The notes beneath the pieces were generated by a model that had not been told where the DNA came from, made no database searches, and was given only the letters and a program-made list of their open reading frames with translations. Made by a program: the position numbers and the translations under genes. Of a stretch of 19,519 nucleotides of DNA, positions 7,724-14,937 are shown one piece after another (position 1 is the stretch's first letter; the number at the start of each line of letters is the position of its first letter). Origin of the DNA: JBBSEZ01 sp038239195 (GTDB lineage: Bacteria > Planctomycetota > Planctomycetia > Gemmatales > Gemmataceae); the NCBI GenBank assembly GCA_038239195.1, contig JBBSEZ010000164.1:1-19519 (forward strand), written 5' to 3'.

Positions 7724-10700
7724 ACGGTTGCCCGTTGGCGGGCCCTTCTCGACGGGGCGGGGGGGCCAACGGAGGCGCCGGCGGGCCGGGTGGTTGAGGC
7801 CCCAGGCCGGCGATCACGGGCCGCGCGCGGCGGCGCAGTTCGCGGAACAGCAGCATCAGGACCAACGACAGGCCCAGGGTCAGGGCGACCATCAGGTAGC
7901 GCGCCACCAACCCGAGAAGGCGAGCCCGCCGCGTCTGGAACAGGGAGGACTCGCTCATGCCTTCGATGACGAAGAAGAACACCGGCGTCAGGAAGATGCC
8001 GAACAGCGTCACCCCCAGCATCCCGCTGAACACCGCGGTGCCCAGGGCCTGGCGCATCTCGGCCCCGGCGCCCTTGGCAATCACCAGGGGCAGCACGCCG
8101 AAGATGAAGGCAAACGAGGTCATCATGATCGGCCGCAGCCGCAATTCGCAGGCCTGCAGCGTCGCCTCCCGGGTCGAGGCGCCCTCCTCGCGCTTGGCCT
8201 TGGCGAACTCGACAATCAAGATCGCGTTCTTGCACGCCAGCCCGATCAGCACCACGAAGCCGACCTGCGTGAAGATGTTGATGTCCTGTTTCGCCAGCGC
8301 CACCCCGATCACCGAGCTGAGCACGCACATGGGGACGACGAGGATGACGGCCAGGGGCAGCGACCAGCTCTCGTACTGCGCGGCCAGCACCAGGAAGACG
8401 AACACCGACGAGAGGGCGAAGACGAGCATGCCGGTGTTGCCGGAGAGCAATTCGAGGTAGGCGATCTCGGTCCACTCGAACGACATCGACGCGGGCAACT
8501 CGCGGCCGGCCAACGCATGCAGCGCGTCGATGGTCTCGCCCGTGCTGACCCCGGGCGACGAGCTGCCGTTGATGCCCGCGGCGAGATACATGTTATAGCG
8601 CGTCAGCACGAGCGGGGCGTTGGACTCGCGCACGGTACACACGGACCCGAGCGGGACCATGGCCCCCTTGTTGTTGCGCACCATCAGCTTGCGGACGTCC
8701 TCCGCCTTGCGGCGGAATCGCGCGTCGGCCTGGACGACCACCTGCCAGGTGCGCCCGAAGCGGTTGAAGTCGTTGACGTACAGCGACCCGAGGTAGATCT
8801 GCAAGGTGCTGTTCACGTCGGCGATGTCCACGCCCTGGGTGAGGCAGGCGGAGCGGTTGATGTCGGCGTAGAGCTGGGGGGCGTTGGCGCGGAAGACGGT
8901 GAACATCCCGCCGAGCTCGGGGAGCTCCTTGCTCTTCTCGATGAAGTTTTCGGTTTGCTTCTGGAGCGCCACGGGGCCGATGTCGCCGCGATCCTCCATC
9001 ATGATCTTGAACCCGCCGGCCCGGCCAAGGCCCGACACGGCCGGGGGGCCGAAGATGGCGATGGTCGCCTCGGGGATCTCCGCGTCGAAGCGCTGGCGGA
9101 GGCGGGCGAGGATGGCGTCGCTCGTGCGGTCCGGGGTGCGCCGCTTGGCGGAGTCGTCGAGGATGATGAACATCGAGCCGAAGTTGGAGCCGTAGGCGCT
9201 GAGCAAGAACGAGTTGCCCGCGACGGCGTTGGTGTAGGCGACGCCCCCGACGGGCTCGACGCCGTCGAGGCCGAGGGCGATTCTCTCCATCTTCTTCATG
9301 ACCGCCTGGGTGCGCTCCGCGGAGGAGGCGTCGGGCAACTGGACGCTCGCCAGCAAATAGCCCTTGTCCTGCGCGGGGATGAACCCGGTCGGCAGCCCGG
9401 CGGCGAGGGACCACGAGCCGATCTTCGCGTCTTCGCGCGCCCAGTGGACGAGCCCGGGCATCGAGCGCCGGAAGAGGGCGTTGTCGAGCGGGAGCCCCTT
9501 GACGCCGACGTAGGTCAGGCCGAGCAAGGCGCCATAACCGGCCAGCACGACCCCCGCCACTCCCAGCGAGCGCCTCACGAGCCCGACGTAGGCGCGCGTG
9601 GAGGCGCGGAAGCCGAGGTTGAACAGTCGGAAGAACCAGCCCAGCAGCAGGTCGATCGACCACGTCAGCGGGTCGCGCCGCTGGCCCTTCTTCGGCCGGA
9701 GCAGCAGCGCCGCCAGAGCGGGGCTGAGCGTCAGCGAATTGAACGCGGAGATGATGGTGGAGATGGCGATGGTCAGGGCGAACTGCCGGAAGAACTGGCC
9801 GACGATGCCCGCCATGAAGGCGCAGGGGATGAATACGGCGCTGAGAACCAGGCCCACCGCGATCACCGGCCCGGACACTTCGTCCATCGCCTTCATCGTG
9901 GCGTCTCGCGGTGCCAGGCCGTGCTCGATGTGGTGCTCGACGGCCTCTACGACGACGATGGCATCATCGACGACGATGCCGATCGCCAGCACCAACCCGA
10001 ACAGCGTGAGGTTGTTGAGGCTGAAGCCGACGGCCGCCATCACGGCGAACGTGCCGATGATGGCCACGGGCACCGCGATCAGCGGAATGAGGGCGCTGCG
10101 CCAGTTTTGCAGGAAGACCAGCACGACGATGGCCACGAGGATGATGGCGTCGCGCAGCGCGACGAACACTTCGTGGATCGACTCGCGGATGAAGGGGGTG
10201 GTGTCGTAGCTGACGCCGTACTGGACGCCCTCGGGGAAGTCCTGGGCGAGCTCCTTCATCCGGTCCTTGACCCGGTCGGCGGTGTCGAGGGCGTTGGCGT
10301 CGGGGAGCTGGAAGATGGCCAGGCCGACGGACGGGCTGCCGTTGAAGCGGTTGCTGATGTCCTGGCTCTTGGGGCCGAGCTCGACGCGGGCCACGTCCTT
10401 GACGCGGATCACCTGCCCCGTCGGCAGGGCCTTGATGACGACGTTTTCAAACTGTTCGGGCTCGCTGAGGCGCCCCAGGGTGGTCAGGGTGAGTTGCGTC
10501 GGTTCGGTGCCGCGCACGGGCGGCTGGGCCAGGTGGCCCAGGGCGACCTGGACGTTCTGTTCGCGCAGGGCGTTGGTGACGTCGCTGGCCGTCAGGTTGC
10601 GCATGGCCATGCGCTCGGGATCGACCCAGACGCGCATGCTGTAGTCGCGCTGGCCGAAGAGGAACACCTCGCTGATGCCGGGCAGGCGGGCCAGTTCCTC

Positions 10701-11192
10701 GCGGATGTGGAGCAGGGCGTAGTTGCTGAGGTAGAGCTGGTCGTAGCGCCCGCTGGGGGAGGTGAGGGCGGCGACGAGGAGGATGTCGGGCGAGCGCTTC
10801 TTGGTGTTGACCCCGGTCTGCTTGACGACGTCGGGGAGCTGGGGCAGGGCGAGGTTGAGGCGGTTCTGCACCAGCACCTGCGCCACGTTGAGATCGACGC
10901 CGAGCTTGAACGTCACGGTCAACGTGTACGAGCCGTCGTTGGTGCAGGCCGACGACATGTAGAGCATGTCCTCGACGCCGTTGACCTGCTGCTCGATCGG
11001 CGCGGCAACCGACTCGGCCACGACCTGGGCGCTGGCGCCGGGGTAGTTGCAATCGACCTGGACGGTGGCCGGGGTGATCTGCGGATACTGCGCCAGCGCC
11101 AGCGAGTTGAGGGAGATGGCGCCGGTGAGCGTGATGACGATCGACAGGACCGCGGCGAAGATGGGCCGGTCGATGAAGAACTTGGAGAACAC
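7722..11192 (-). CDS. RND efflux permease, HAE1/AcrB family (first permease of the operon)
   Basis: 1156 residues from a GTG at 11192, chosen because AAGGAGG (11199-11205) lies six bases upstream and the protein then begins FSKFFIDRPIFAAVL like its paralogue. An upstream in-frame extension of 44 codons reads through intergenic repeats and is rejected. Conserved: IEQQVNGVEDMLYMSS, TM4 aspartates D409/D410 in GIVVDDAIVVVE, NDFNRFGRTW (808-817), and TM10 lysine K988 in IGLACKNAILIVEF. Two differences from the sister protein: about 33 extra residues after TM7 (565-600, LDNALFRRSMPG and onward), and an extra C-terminal hydrophobic segment (1099-1116, YLMVALTLGLSLVLMLLF) followed by a Pro-rich tail. 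The lengths match by coincidence of different insertions. Long stretches of near-identical DNA show tandem duplication. The two may work as a heteromer, as MdtB/MdtC do (inference). Confidence 0.97.
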   Translation of the reverse strand: MFSKFFIDRPIFAAVLSIVITLTGAISLNSLALAQYPQITPATVQVDCNYPGASAQVVAESVAAPIEQQVNGVEDMLYMSSACTNDGSYTLTVTFKLGVDLNVAQVLVQNRLNLALPQLPDVVKQTGVNTKKRSPDILLVAALTSPSGRYDQLYLSNYALLHIREELARLPGISEVFLFGQRDYSMRVWVDPERMAMRNLTASDVTNALREQNVQVALGHLAQPPVRGTEPTQLTLTTLGRLSEPEQFENVVIKALPTGQVIRVKDVARVELGPKSQDISNRFNGSPSVGLAIFQLPDANALDTADRVKDRMKELAQDFPEGVQYGVSYDTTPFIRESIHEVFVALRDAIILVAIVVLVFLQNWRSALIPLIAVPVAIIGTFAVMAAVGFSLNNLTLFGLVLAIGIVVDDAIVVVEAVEHHIEHGLAPRDATMKAMDEVSGPVIAVGLVLSAVFIPCAFMAGIVGQFFRQFALTIAISTIISAFNSLTLSPALAALLLRPKKGQRRDPLTWSIDLLLGWFFRLFNLGFRASTRAYVGLVRRSLGVAGVVLAGYGALLGLTYVGVKGLPLDNALFRRSMPGLVHWAREDAKIGSWSLAAGLPTGFIPAQDKGYLLASVQLPDASSAERTQAVMKKMERIALGLDGVEPVGGVAYTNAVAGNSFLLSAYGSNFGSMFIILDDSAKRRTPDRTSDAILARLRQRFDAEIPEATIAIFGPPAVSGLGRAGGFKIMMEDRGDIGPVALQKQTENFIEKSKELPELGGMFTVFRANAPQLYADINRSACLTQGVDIADVNSTLQIYLGSLYVNDFNRFGRTWQVVVQADARFRRKAEDVRKLMVRNNKGAMVPLGSVCTVRESNAPLVLTRYNMYLAAGINGSSSPGVSTGETIDALHALAGRELPASMSFEWTEIAYLELLSGNTGMLVFALSSVFVFLVLAAQYESWSLPLAVILVVPMCVLSSVIGVALAKQDINIFTQVGFVVLIGLACKNAILIVEFAKAKREEGASTREATLQACELRLRPIMMTSFAFIFGVLPLVIAKGAGAEMRQALGTAVFSGMLGVTLFGIFLTPVFFFVIEGMSESSLFQTRRARLLGLVARYLMVALTLGLSLVLMLLFRELRRRARPVIAGLGPQPPGPPAPPLAPPPRREGPANGQP

Positions 11193-11198
11193 GCGGCC

Positions 11199-11205
11199 CC
11201 TCCTT
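11199..11205 (-). promoter_or_regulatory. Ribosome binding site that fixes the GTG start of the first RND permease
   Basis: AAGGAGG on the minus strand, six bases before GTG at 11192. It follows directly after the downstream arm of the large inverted repeat (11211), so folding of that repeat could affect access to it. Confidence 0.75.
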
Positions 11206-11210
11206 CGAGG

Positions 11211-11262
11211 ACAAGGTGACAAGGTGAGGGGGTGACAAGGTGAGGGGGTGACAAGGTGAGGG
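11211..11262. repeat. Short tandem repeat, 16-bp unit
   Basis: ACAAGGTG occurs at 11211, 11219, 11235 and 11251. From 11219 the period is 16 bases (ACAAGGTGAGGGGGTG), about 2.7 copies. The same unit, inverted, occurs at 11336-11367 and, less regularly, within the 3' end of the adaptor gene up to about 11385. Confidence 0.85.
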
Positions 11263-11367
11263 GTGGCTCCCGTGTAACCTCTCCTCAAACCGTTCGATGC
11301 CTCAGCAGGCATTCCTCGACTCACCGCAGCTGGTTCACCTTGTCACCCCCTCACCTTGTCACCTTGT
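11211..11367. repeat. Perfect 32-bp inverted repeat between adaptor and RND permease genes
   Basis: The left arm (11211-11242) is the exact reverse complement of the right arm (11336-11367); the loop is 93 bases (11243-11335). In the minus-strand transcript it would form a long stem beginning inside the last codons of the adaptor and ending six bases before the AAGGAGG site of the permease. No U-run follows, so it is not a classic terminator. It could stabilise the adaptor part of the message, attenuate permease expression, or be a mobile repeat of the genome. Confidence 0.85.
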
Positions 11368-12598
11368 CGCCCGCCGTCACCTTGTCATCCCCCGAGGTCT
11401 TGGGCACGACCTTGAGGCCCGTACGCACTCGTTGGAGCCCGGTGACGATGACGCGGTCCGTGGGCGAGAGCGAGCCCTTGGGGTCGAATGGCTTCACCGC
11501 GCGCAGCTGGCCGTGGAGAGAGCCAACCAACACCTTGAGGTAAACGACCTCGTCCTTGTCGTTGAGGACGTAGAGAAACTTCTGCCCCTGGTCGGTGCCG
11601 AGGGCCTGTTCCGGCACGAGCAAAGCGGGACGGGGCGCGCCGACCGGCAAGCGCAGGCGCACGAACATGCCCGGGGCCAGGAACCACTGCTTGTTCCCCG
11701 CGATCTTACTTTCCCCGATCTTGTTCTTCACGACGACGCGGACGCGCAAGGTGCCGGTGCTGGGGTCGAGCTTGTTGTCCACGAAGTCGATCTGGCCCTT
11801 GAGCGAATAGCCCTCCTCATCGGCGAGCCCCAGGTCGAGCGGGGTCTTGGTGTCGCGCGTCGAGGTGATCTCTTTTTTCTGGAGCAGCCGTCGCAACTTC
11901 AGCAGCGTGCGCTCGTCCACGTCGAAAAAGGCGTAGATCGGGTCGAGGGCGACGATGGAGGTCAGGATCGTTTCGTCGGCCTTGATCAGATTGCCCTCAT
12001 CGACAAAGCGGCGGCTGATGCGGCCGGCGAAGGGGGCCTTGATCTGCGTGTAGCTGAGGTTGACCTTGGCGACCTCGAGGCTGGCCTTGGTCGAGCCGAC
12101 GGCCGCCTCCGCCTCGGCGCGGTCGCCGGCGATCTTGTCGGCCTCCTCGCGGCCGATGACCCGGCGCGTGACCAGGACCGACGCGCGCTGGTAGTCGAGC
12201 GTGAGCCGGCGGAAGTGGGCCTCGGCCTGAACGAGGTTGGCCTCCGTCTTTTGCAACTCGGCCTTGTAGGTGCGCGGATCGATCTCGCCCACCAGCTCCC
12301 CTTTCTCGACGTCGGAGCCTTCTTTGAAAGGCGCCTTGTCCAGGTAGCCGGTCACCCGCGAGCGCAGGTCCACCGAGGCGAAAGGCTCCATCCGGCCGAT
12401 GAACTCCTCGTAGTCGGTGACCGTCTGAATCGTCGGGTGCGCGACGATGACCTCGGGGTCCTTCTTCCCGCCCCCCTTCGATTGCGCCTTGCCGCAGCCG
12501 GTGCCCAACGCCAACCACAGCGCCGCACTCGCGAGCAGCACGCCCCGCACGCACGCCTCTCGTCCCGCGTTTCGAGAAATCCGCGTTCGCGCTGTCAT
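11351..12598 (-). CDS. RND efflux periplasmic adaptor subunit (membrane fusion protein), probable lipoprotein
   Basis: 415 residues from the ATG at 12598, which follows GGAGGGGGAG closely; upstream in-frame starts lack a ribosome site at proper distance. The N-terminus has a basic region, the hydrophobic stretch VLLASAALWLALGTG and Cys35, a lipoprotein-like signal, although the residue at -3 (Gly) is atypical. Then come the first half of the barrel/lipoyl domain (72-108, including VDLRSRVTGYLDKAPFKEG), an alpha-helical hairpin (about 110-182), the second lipoyl half YTQIKAPFAGRISRR (183-197), the beta-barrel (about 218-325), and a membrane-proximal domain. This is the HlyD/AcrA-type adaptor linking permease and outer-membrane channel. 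The last residues (DDKVTAGDKVTR) are encoded by the tandem/inverted repeat, so the C-terminus appears altered by repeat expansion. First gene of the efflux operon. Confidence 0.95.
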   Translation of the reverse strand: MTARTRISRNAGREACVRGVLLASAALWLALGTGCGKAQSKGGGKKDPEVIVAHPTIQTVTDYEEFIGRMEPFASVDLRSRVTGYLDKAPFKEGSDVEKGELVGEIDPRTYKAELQKTEANLVQAEAHFRRLTLDYQRASVLVTRRVIGREEADKIAGDRAEAEAAVGSTKASLEVAKVNLSYTQIKAPFAGRISRRFVDEGNLIKADETILTSIVALDPIYAFFDVDERTLLKLRRLLQKKEITSTRDTKTPLDLGLADEEGYSLKGQIDFVDNKLDPSTGTLRVRVVVKNKIGESKIAGNKQWFLAPGMFVRLRLPVGAPRPALLVPEQALGTDQGQKFLYVLNDKDEVVYLKVLVGSLHGQLRAVKPFDPKGSLSPTDRVIVTGLQRVRTGLKVVPKTSGDDKVTAGDKVTR

Positions 12599-12684
12599 CT
12601 CCCCCTCCATCCTCGCCCGGTTGGCCCTTGCGTCGAACAACCGGCTCGCTTCCCTCGGAATGGCGTGCAATCCTCATGCCTCTT

Positions 12685-12710
12685 CCTATTACCGGACTGA
12701 CCAGTCAGTC
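12685..12710 (-). promoter_or_regulatory. Putative TetR-family operator and promoter of the efflux operon
   Basis: GACTGAC-CA-GTCAGTC at 12695-12710 is a palindrome with 7-bp perfect arms, 97 bases upstream of the adaptor start. TetR/AcrR-type repressors commonly control adaptor-RND operons through palindromes of this kind. A -10-like TAATAG (minus strand, 12690-12685) lies next to it; I see no convincing -35 at the right distance. No regulator gene is present in the window. Confidence 0.55.
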
Positions 12711-12843
12711 TTATTATTCAAGCGCGCGGAGGGGGCTGTCGTCAAGAGGGCCCTTGGAGTGTTTGGAAAAAAGCGCGGGGAGGGAGGAGGTTGCGGATTG
12801 GACGGACGGCGGGTGTCGGGCCGTCCCACCTGCGCGAGGCCGC

Positions 12844-13860
12844 TCACAGGTGCCGGCGCAGGAAACGCGCCAGCCGCACCATCGCCAGCGCGTTCCAGGG
12901 GAAGTCGGCGACCGTGTAGTGCCCGCAGCGATACCACGCGCTCTCGTGGCGCACGCCCTGCTCCCGGTAGCTCCGCAGGAGCCGCTCCGTCAGGTACGGC
13001 AGGAACACCCGGTCCGCGCGCCCCGCGATCGCGAGCACCGGCACGCGCCGGTCGCGGAGGCGCCGCACGTAGGCGATGGGGCTGAGCACCGACCACGCCG
13101 CGTTGACCTGCTCCAGCGTCAGCGAGCCCTCGAAGGCCTGGCGGACGTGGCGCGTGGCCCGCCCCGTCCAGACGACCTCCCCGAAGTCGCTTGCCGTCAA
13201 CAACTGCGCCAGCGCCTTCACCCTCGGCTCGTGGGCGGCGACGAGGGACGCCAGGGACGAGCCGATGCTCGAGCCGACGACCCCGATCCGGCGGTAGCCA
13301 CGCTCCCGCAGCCAGCCGACGACGGCCCGCGCGTCGGCCACGGCCTGCCGGCAAGAGCGGATCGTCCGGCCAAGGTTCGCGCTGACCAGGCCGCTGCCCA
13401 CCAGGTCGCCGGGTGGGCGCCGCTCGTCGTGGTAGGGCAGGCTCACGTAGACGGCGGTCAGCCCCAGCCGTCGTAGCCAGTTCCCCATGCCCTCGTAATT
13501 CGCAGCCATCGAGTTCCAGTGGGGCAGGACGATCACCGCCCGCCCCTTGGAGCGGCCCTCGAACAACCGGCAACTCACCACGTCATTCTCCGGGACGCCC
13601 GACGGATCGGGGCTCGGGAACGTCAGGCGGTTTCCGTCCACGTGCGGCCTTGCGGGGGCGGGCGGCGCGAAAAAGGCGTCGCTGTCGGCGACGCGAGCCT
13701 TGACGAAGGCGAGCAGGTCGTTGATGGAGCTTCCCGCGGTTTGGATGCCCAGATGGTCCAGCCCCAGCGACGTCGGCTCGATGAGCTTGAGGTGGTCGGA
13801 TTCGACGGCGAGGGCCTCCTCGCGGCGCGCGATGGCTTGCCGGGACCACGACAGAGGCAA
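12844..13860 (-). CDS. Alpha/beta hydrolase family protein, start uncertain
   Basis: 338 residues counted from a TTG at 13860. Catalytic triad candidates: nucleophile Ser198 in VVGSSIGSSLA (G-x-S-x-G), acid Asp283 in AIAGRADRVF, and His314 in RCGHYTVADF. An oxyanion-type strand VIVLPHWNSM (109-118) precedes them. Probably a serine hydrolase or esterase of unknown substrate. The start is doubtful: no ATG or GTG exists between the in-frame TGA at 13963 and the homologous core, and the TTG has no ribosome site. The extended frame (PRWSLRKFLLPLSWSRQAI) still looks like coding sequence, so the gene may be truncated at the 5' end or the start altered. The gene upstream ends at that same TGA in the same frame. 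No signal peptide is visible. Confidence 0.82.
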   Translation of the reverse strand: MPLSWSRQAIARREEALAVESDHLKLIEPTSLGLDHLGIQTAGSSINDLLAFVKARVADSDAFFAPPAPARPHVDGNRLTFPSPDPSGVPENDVVSCRLFEGRSKGRAVIVLPHWNSMAANYEGMGNWLRRLGLTAVYVSLPYHDERRPPGDLVGSGLVSANLGRTIRSCRQAVADARAVVGWLRERGYRRIGVVGSSIGSSLASLVAAHEPRVKALAQLLTASDFGEVVWTGRATRHVRQAFEGSLTLEQVNAAWSVLSPIAYVRRLRDRRVPVLAIAGRADRVFLPYLTERLLRSYREQGVRHESAWYRCGHYTVADFPWNALAMVRLARFLRRHL

Positions 13861-13962
13861 CAGGAACTTGCGCAGGGACCACCTCGGGCTCGTTGGCCGA
13901 GCTTCCTCGCGTTGAAAGGGCGGCCTCTTCCCTCTGGAAGGAAGCGCTGTGTGGGGCCCTCG

Positions 13963-14496
13963 TCAAGCGCTCTGCGATGCCCCCATCGAGAGAAACGTGC
14001 CCGCCCGGTTCGCCGGCAAAGGGTAGATGGGCTGGGCCAGTTCCACCCGGAGAGCGCGGAACCGAAGCCGGACCTCCCAGCCGTTGCTGAAAAGCATCGA
14101 GTGGACGTAGACGGGGCGGTCGCCGTCCTGCTCCAGGTCGAGCTCGTCGTACTGGTAGAGCATCGTCTCTCCCCGATACGGAGGGGGGACGGCGTTCTCG
14201 TCGAGGAAGGGCTCGCCAGTCAAGGCATAGGTCAGGGTGACCACGTCCTGCGGCGGCACGTCCTTCTGGAGGACGATCGTGAATCGGTCGCCGGCCCGGC
14301 TGATGCTCTGGACGGCTGCGTCGTGCAGGAGGACGCCCTCGAATTGCCGTAACACGGGCTCGATGGCCGGCCCGAGCTGTTGGAGTCGGCCCTCGTACGC
14401 CACCTCGGCCGCCTCCCACTCGGCGTCGGCGGCGTCCATTTGCGCGGCCGTCGGGGCTTGCAGACGAGCGAACAGTTGGGGGGTGAAGTAGTTCAT
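13963..14496 (-). CDS. Conserved hypothetical protein beginning MNYFTPQLF (possibly DUF4085-like)
   Basis: 177 residues. The ATG at 14496 has AGGAGG two to eight bases upstream, which rules out a longer upstream frame of low-complexity basic residues. The N-terminal MNYFTPQLFARLQ, an acidic helix (DAADAEWEAAEVAYEGRLQQ), then FEGVLLHDAAVQSISRAGDR and a beta-rich half (FTIVLQKD, VVTLTYALTG, EVRLRFRALRVEL) recall small proteins of the M-x-YFT type (DUF4085-like); the assignment is from memory and uncertain. No signal or membrane segment. Its ATG overlaps the TGA of the preceding small gene (ATGA), showing translational coupling, so the two products may act together. Function unknown. Confidence 0.75.
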   Translation of the reverse strand: MNYFTPQLFARLQAPTAAQMDAADAEWEAAEVAYEGRLQQLGPAIEPVLRQFEGVLLHDAAVQSISRAGDRFTIVLQKDVPPQDVVTLTYALTGEPFLDENAVPPPYRGETMLYQYDELDLEQDGDRPVYVHSMLFSNGWEVRLRFRALRVELAQPIYPLPANRAGTFLSMGASQSA

Positions 14497-14845
14497 GGCC
14501 TCCTCCTCGCCTTCCTGATGGCCGTCTCGTAAAACGTATGACCTCGTGGGGGCGGCGTGGCCTGCTGGAAGTGGGCAACGCCAGAGGCCCCGCCGTGCGC
14601 TGGTGAGGCGGGCCGCGGAGGTAGGGACCGACGGCCGCTTCGATAGCCTGGGCAAGGGAGCGATTGTCCGCGAGGTCGTCGCCGCGAACGACCACGTCGA
14701 GCCCGGCCCGGCGCCGGCCGACCGCCACGGCCTCGTCGATCTCGGCGCCCCAGAGCACCGCGCCGGACGGATCGGTAGCGCGGTCCGCCTCGTGAATGGT
14801 CGGTGGCGGGGCCTGGGGCGGCGCAGGTGGCGGGCTCGGCTCCAT
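14493..14845 (-). CDS. Small conserved hypothetical protein interrupted by a frameshift
   Basis: The ATG at 14845 opens a Pro-rich start (MEPSPPPAPPQAPPP), then LWGAEIDEAVAVGRRRAGLD, VVVRGDDLADNRSLAQAIEA and AVGPYL...AGPLALP (residues 31-91). After residue 91, at a CCC run (14573-14575), the sensible reading moves to another frame: HFQQATPPPRGHTFYE, then TAIRKARRRP and TGA at 14495-14493. The ALPHFQ...GHTFYET...KARR ending is one I associate with small planctomycete proteins, so a single C missing from the run explains the break. Restored length would be about 117 residues. The TGA overlaps the ATG of the next gene. In the database frame alone the protein would run on in meaningless sequence. 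The frameshift may be a sequencing error or a real mutation. Function unknown. Confidence 0.6.
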
Positions 14846-14937
14846 CGTCTCAATCTACCGGGCGCTCGCCCGGCCCCGAAAGTCCTCCGCGCTTCTCGGC
14901 CGGCTTGCGCTGCCCGCGACTCCATCGCGGGCTACAT

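Noticed and set aside
6195..11219. Very long open frame (1674 codons) on the plus strand
   Set aside because: It is antisense to the two RND permeases, is rich in His, Asp, Arg and Gly in the pattern produced by reading high-GC genes backwards, and has no domain sense.
11193..11324. 44-codon N-terminal extension of the first RND permease
   Set aside because: It translates intergenic repeats (HLVTPSPCH and similar), and the GTG at 11192 has an ideal ribosome site and aligns with the paralogue.
11211..11391. CRISPR-like array
   Set aside because: The units are 8-16 bases with no spacers of even length and occur in both directions; this is a tandem and inverted repeat.
13583..14845. 420-codon minus-strand frame
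   Set aside because: Only its first 91 codons are real (the frameshifted small gene); the rest runs out of frame through two genes with clear domains.
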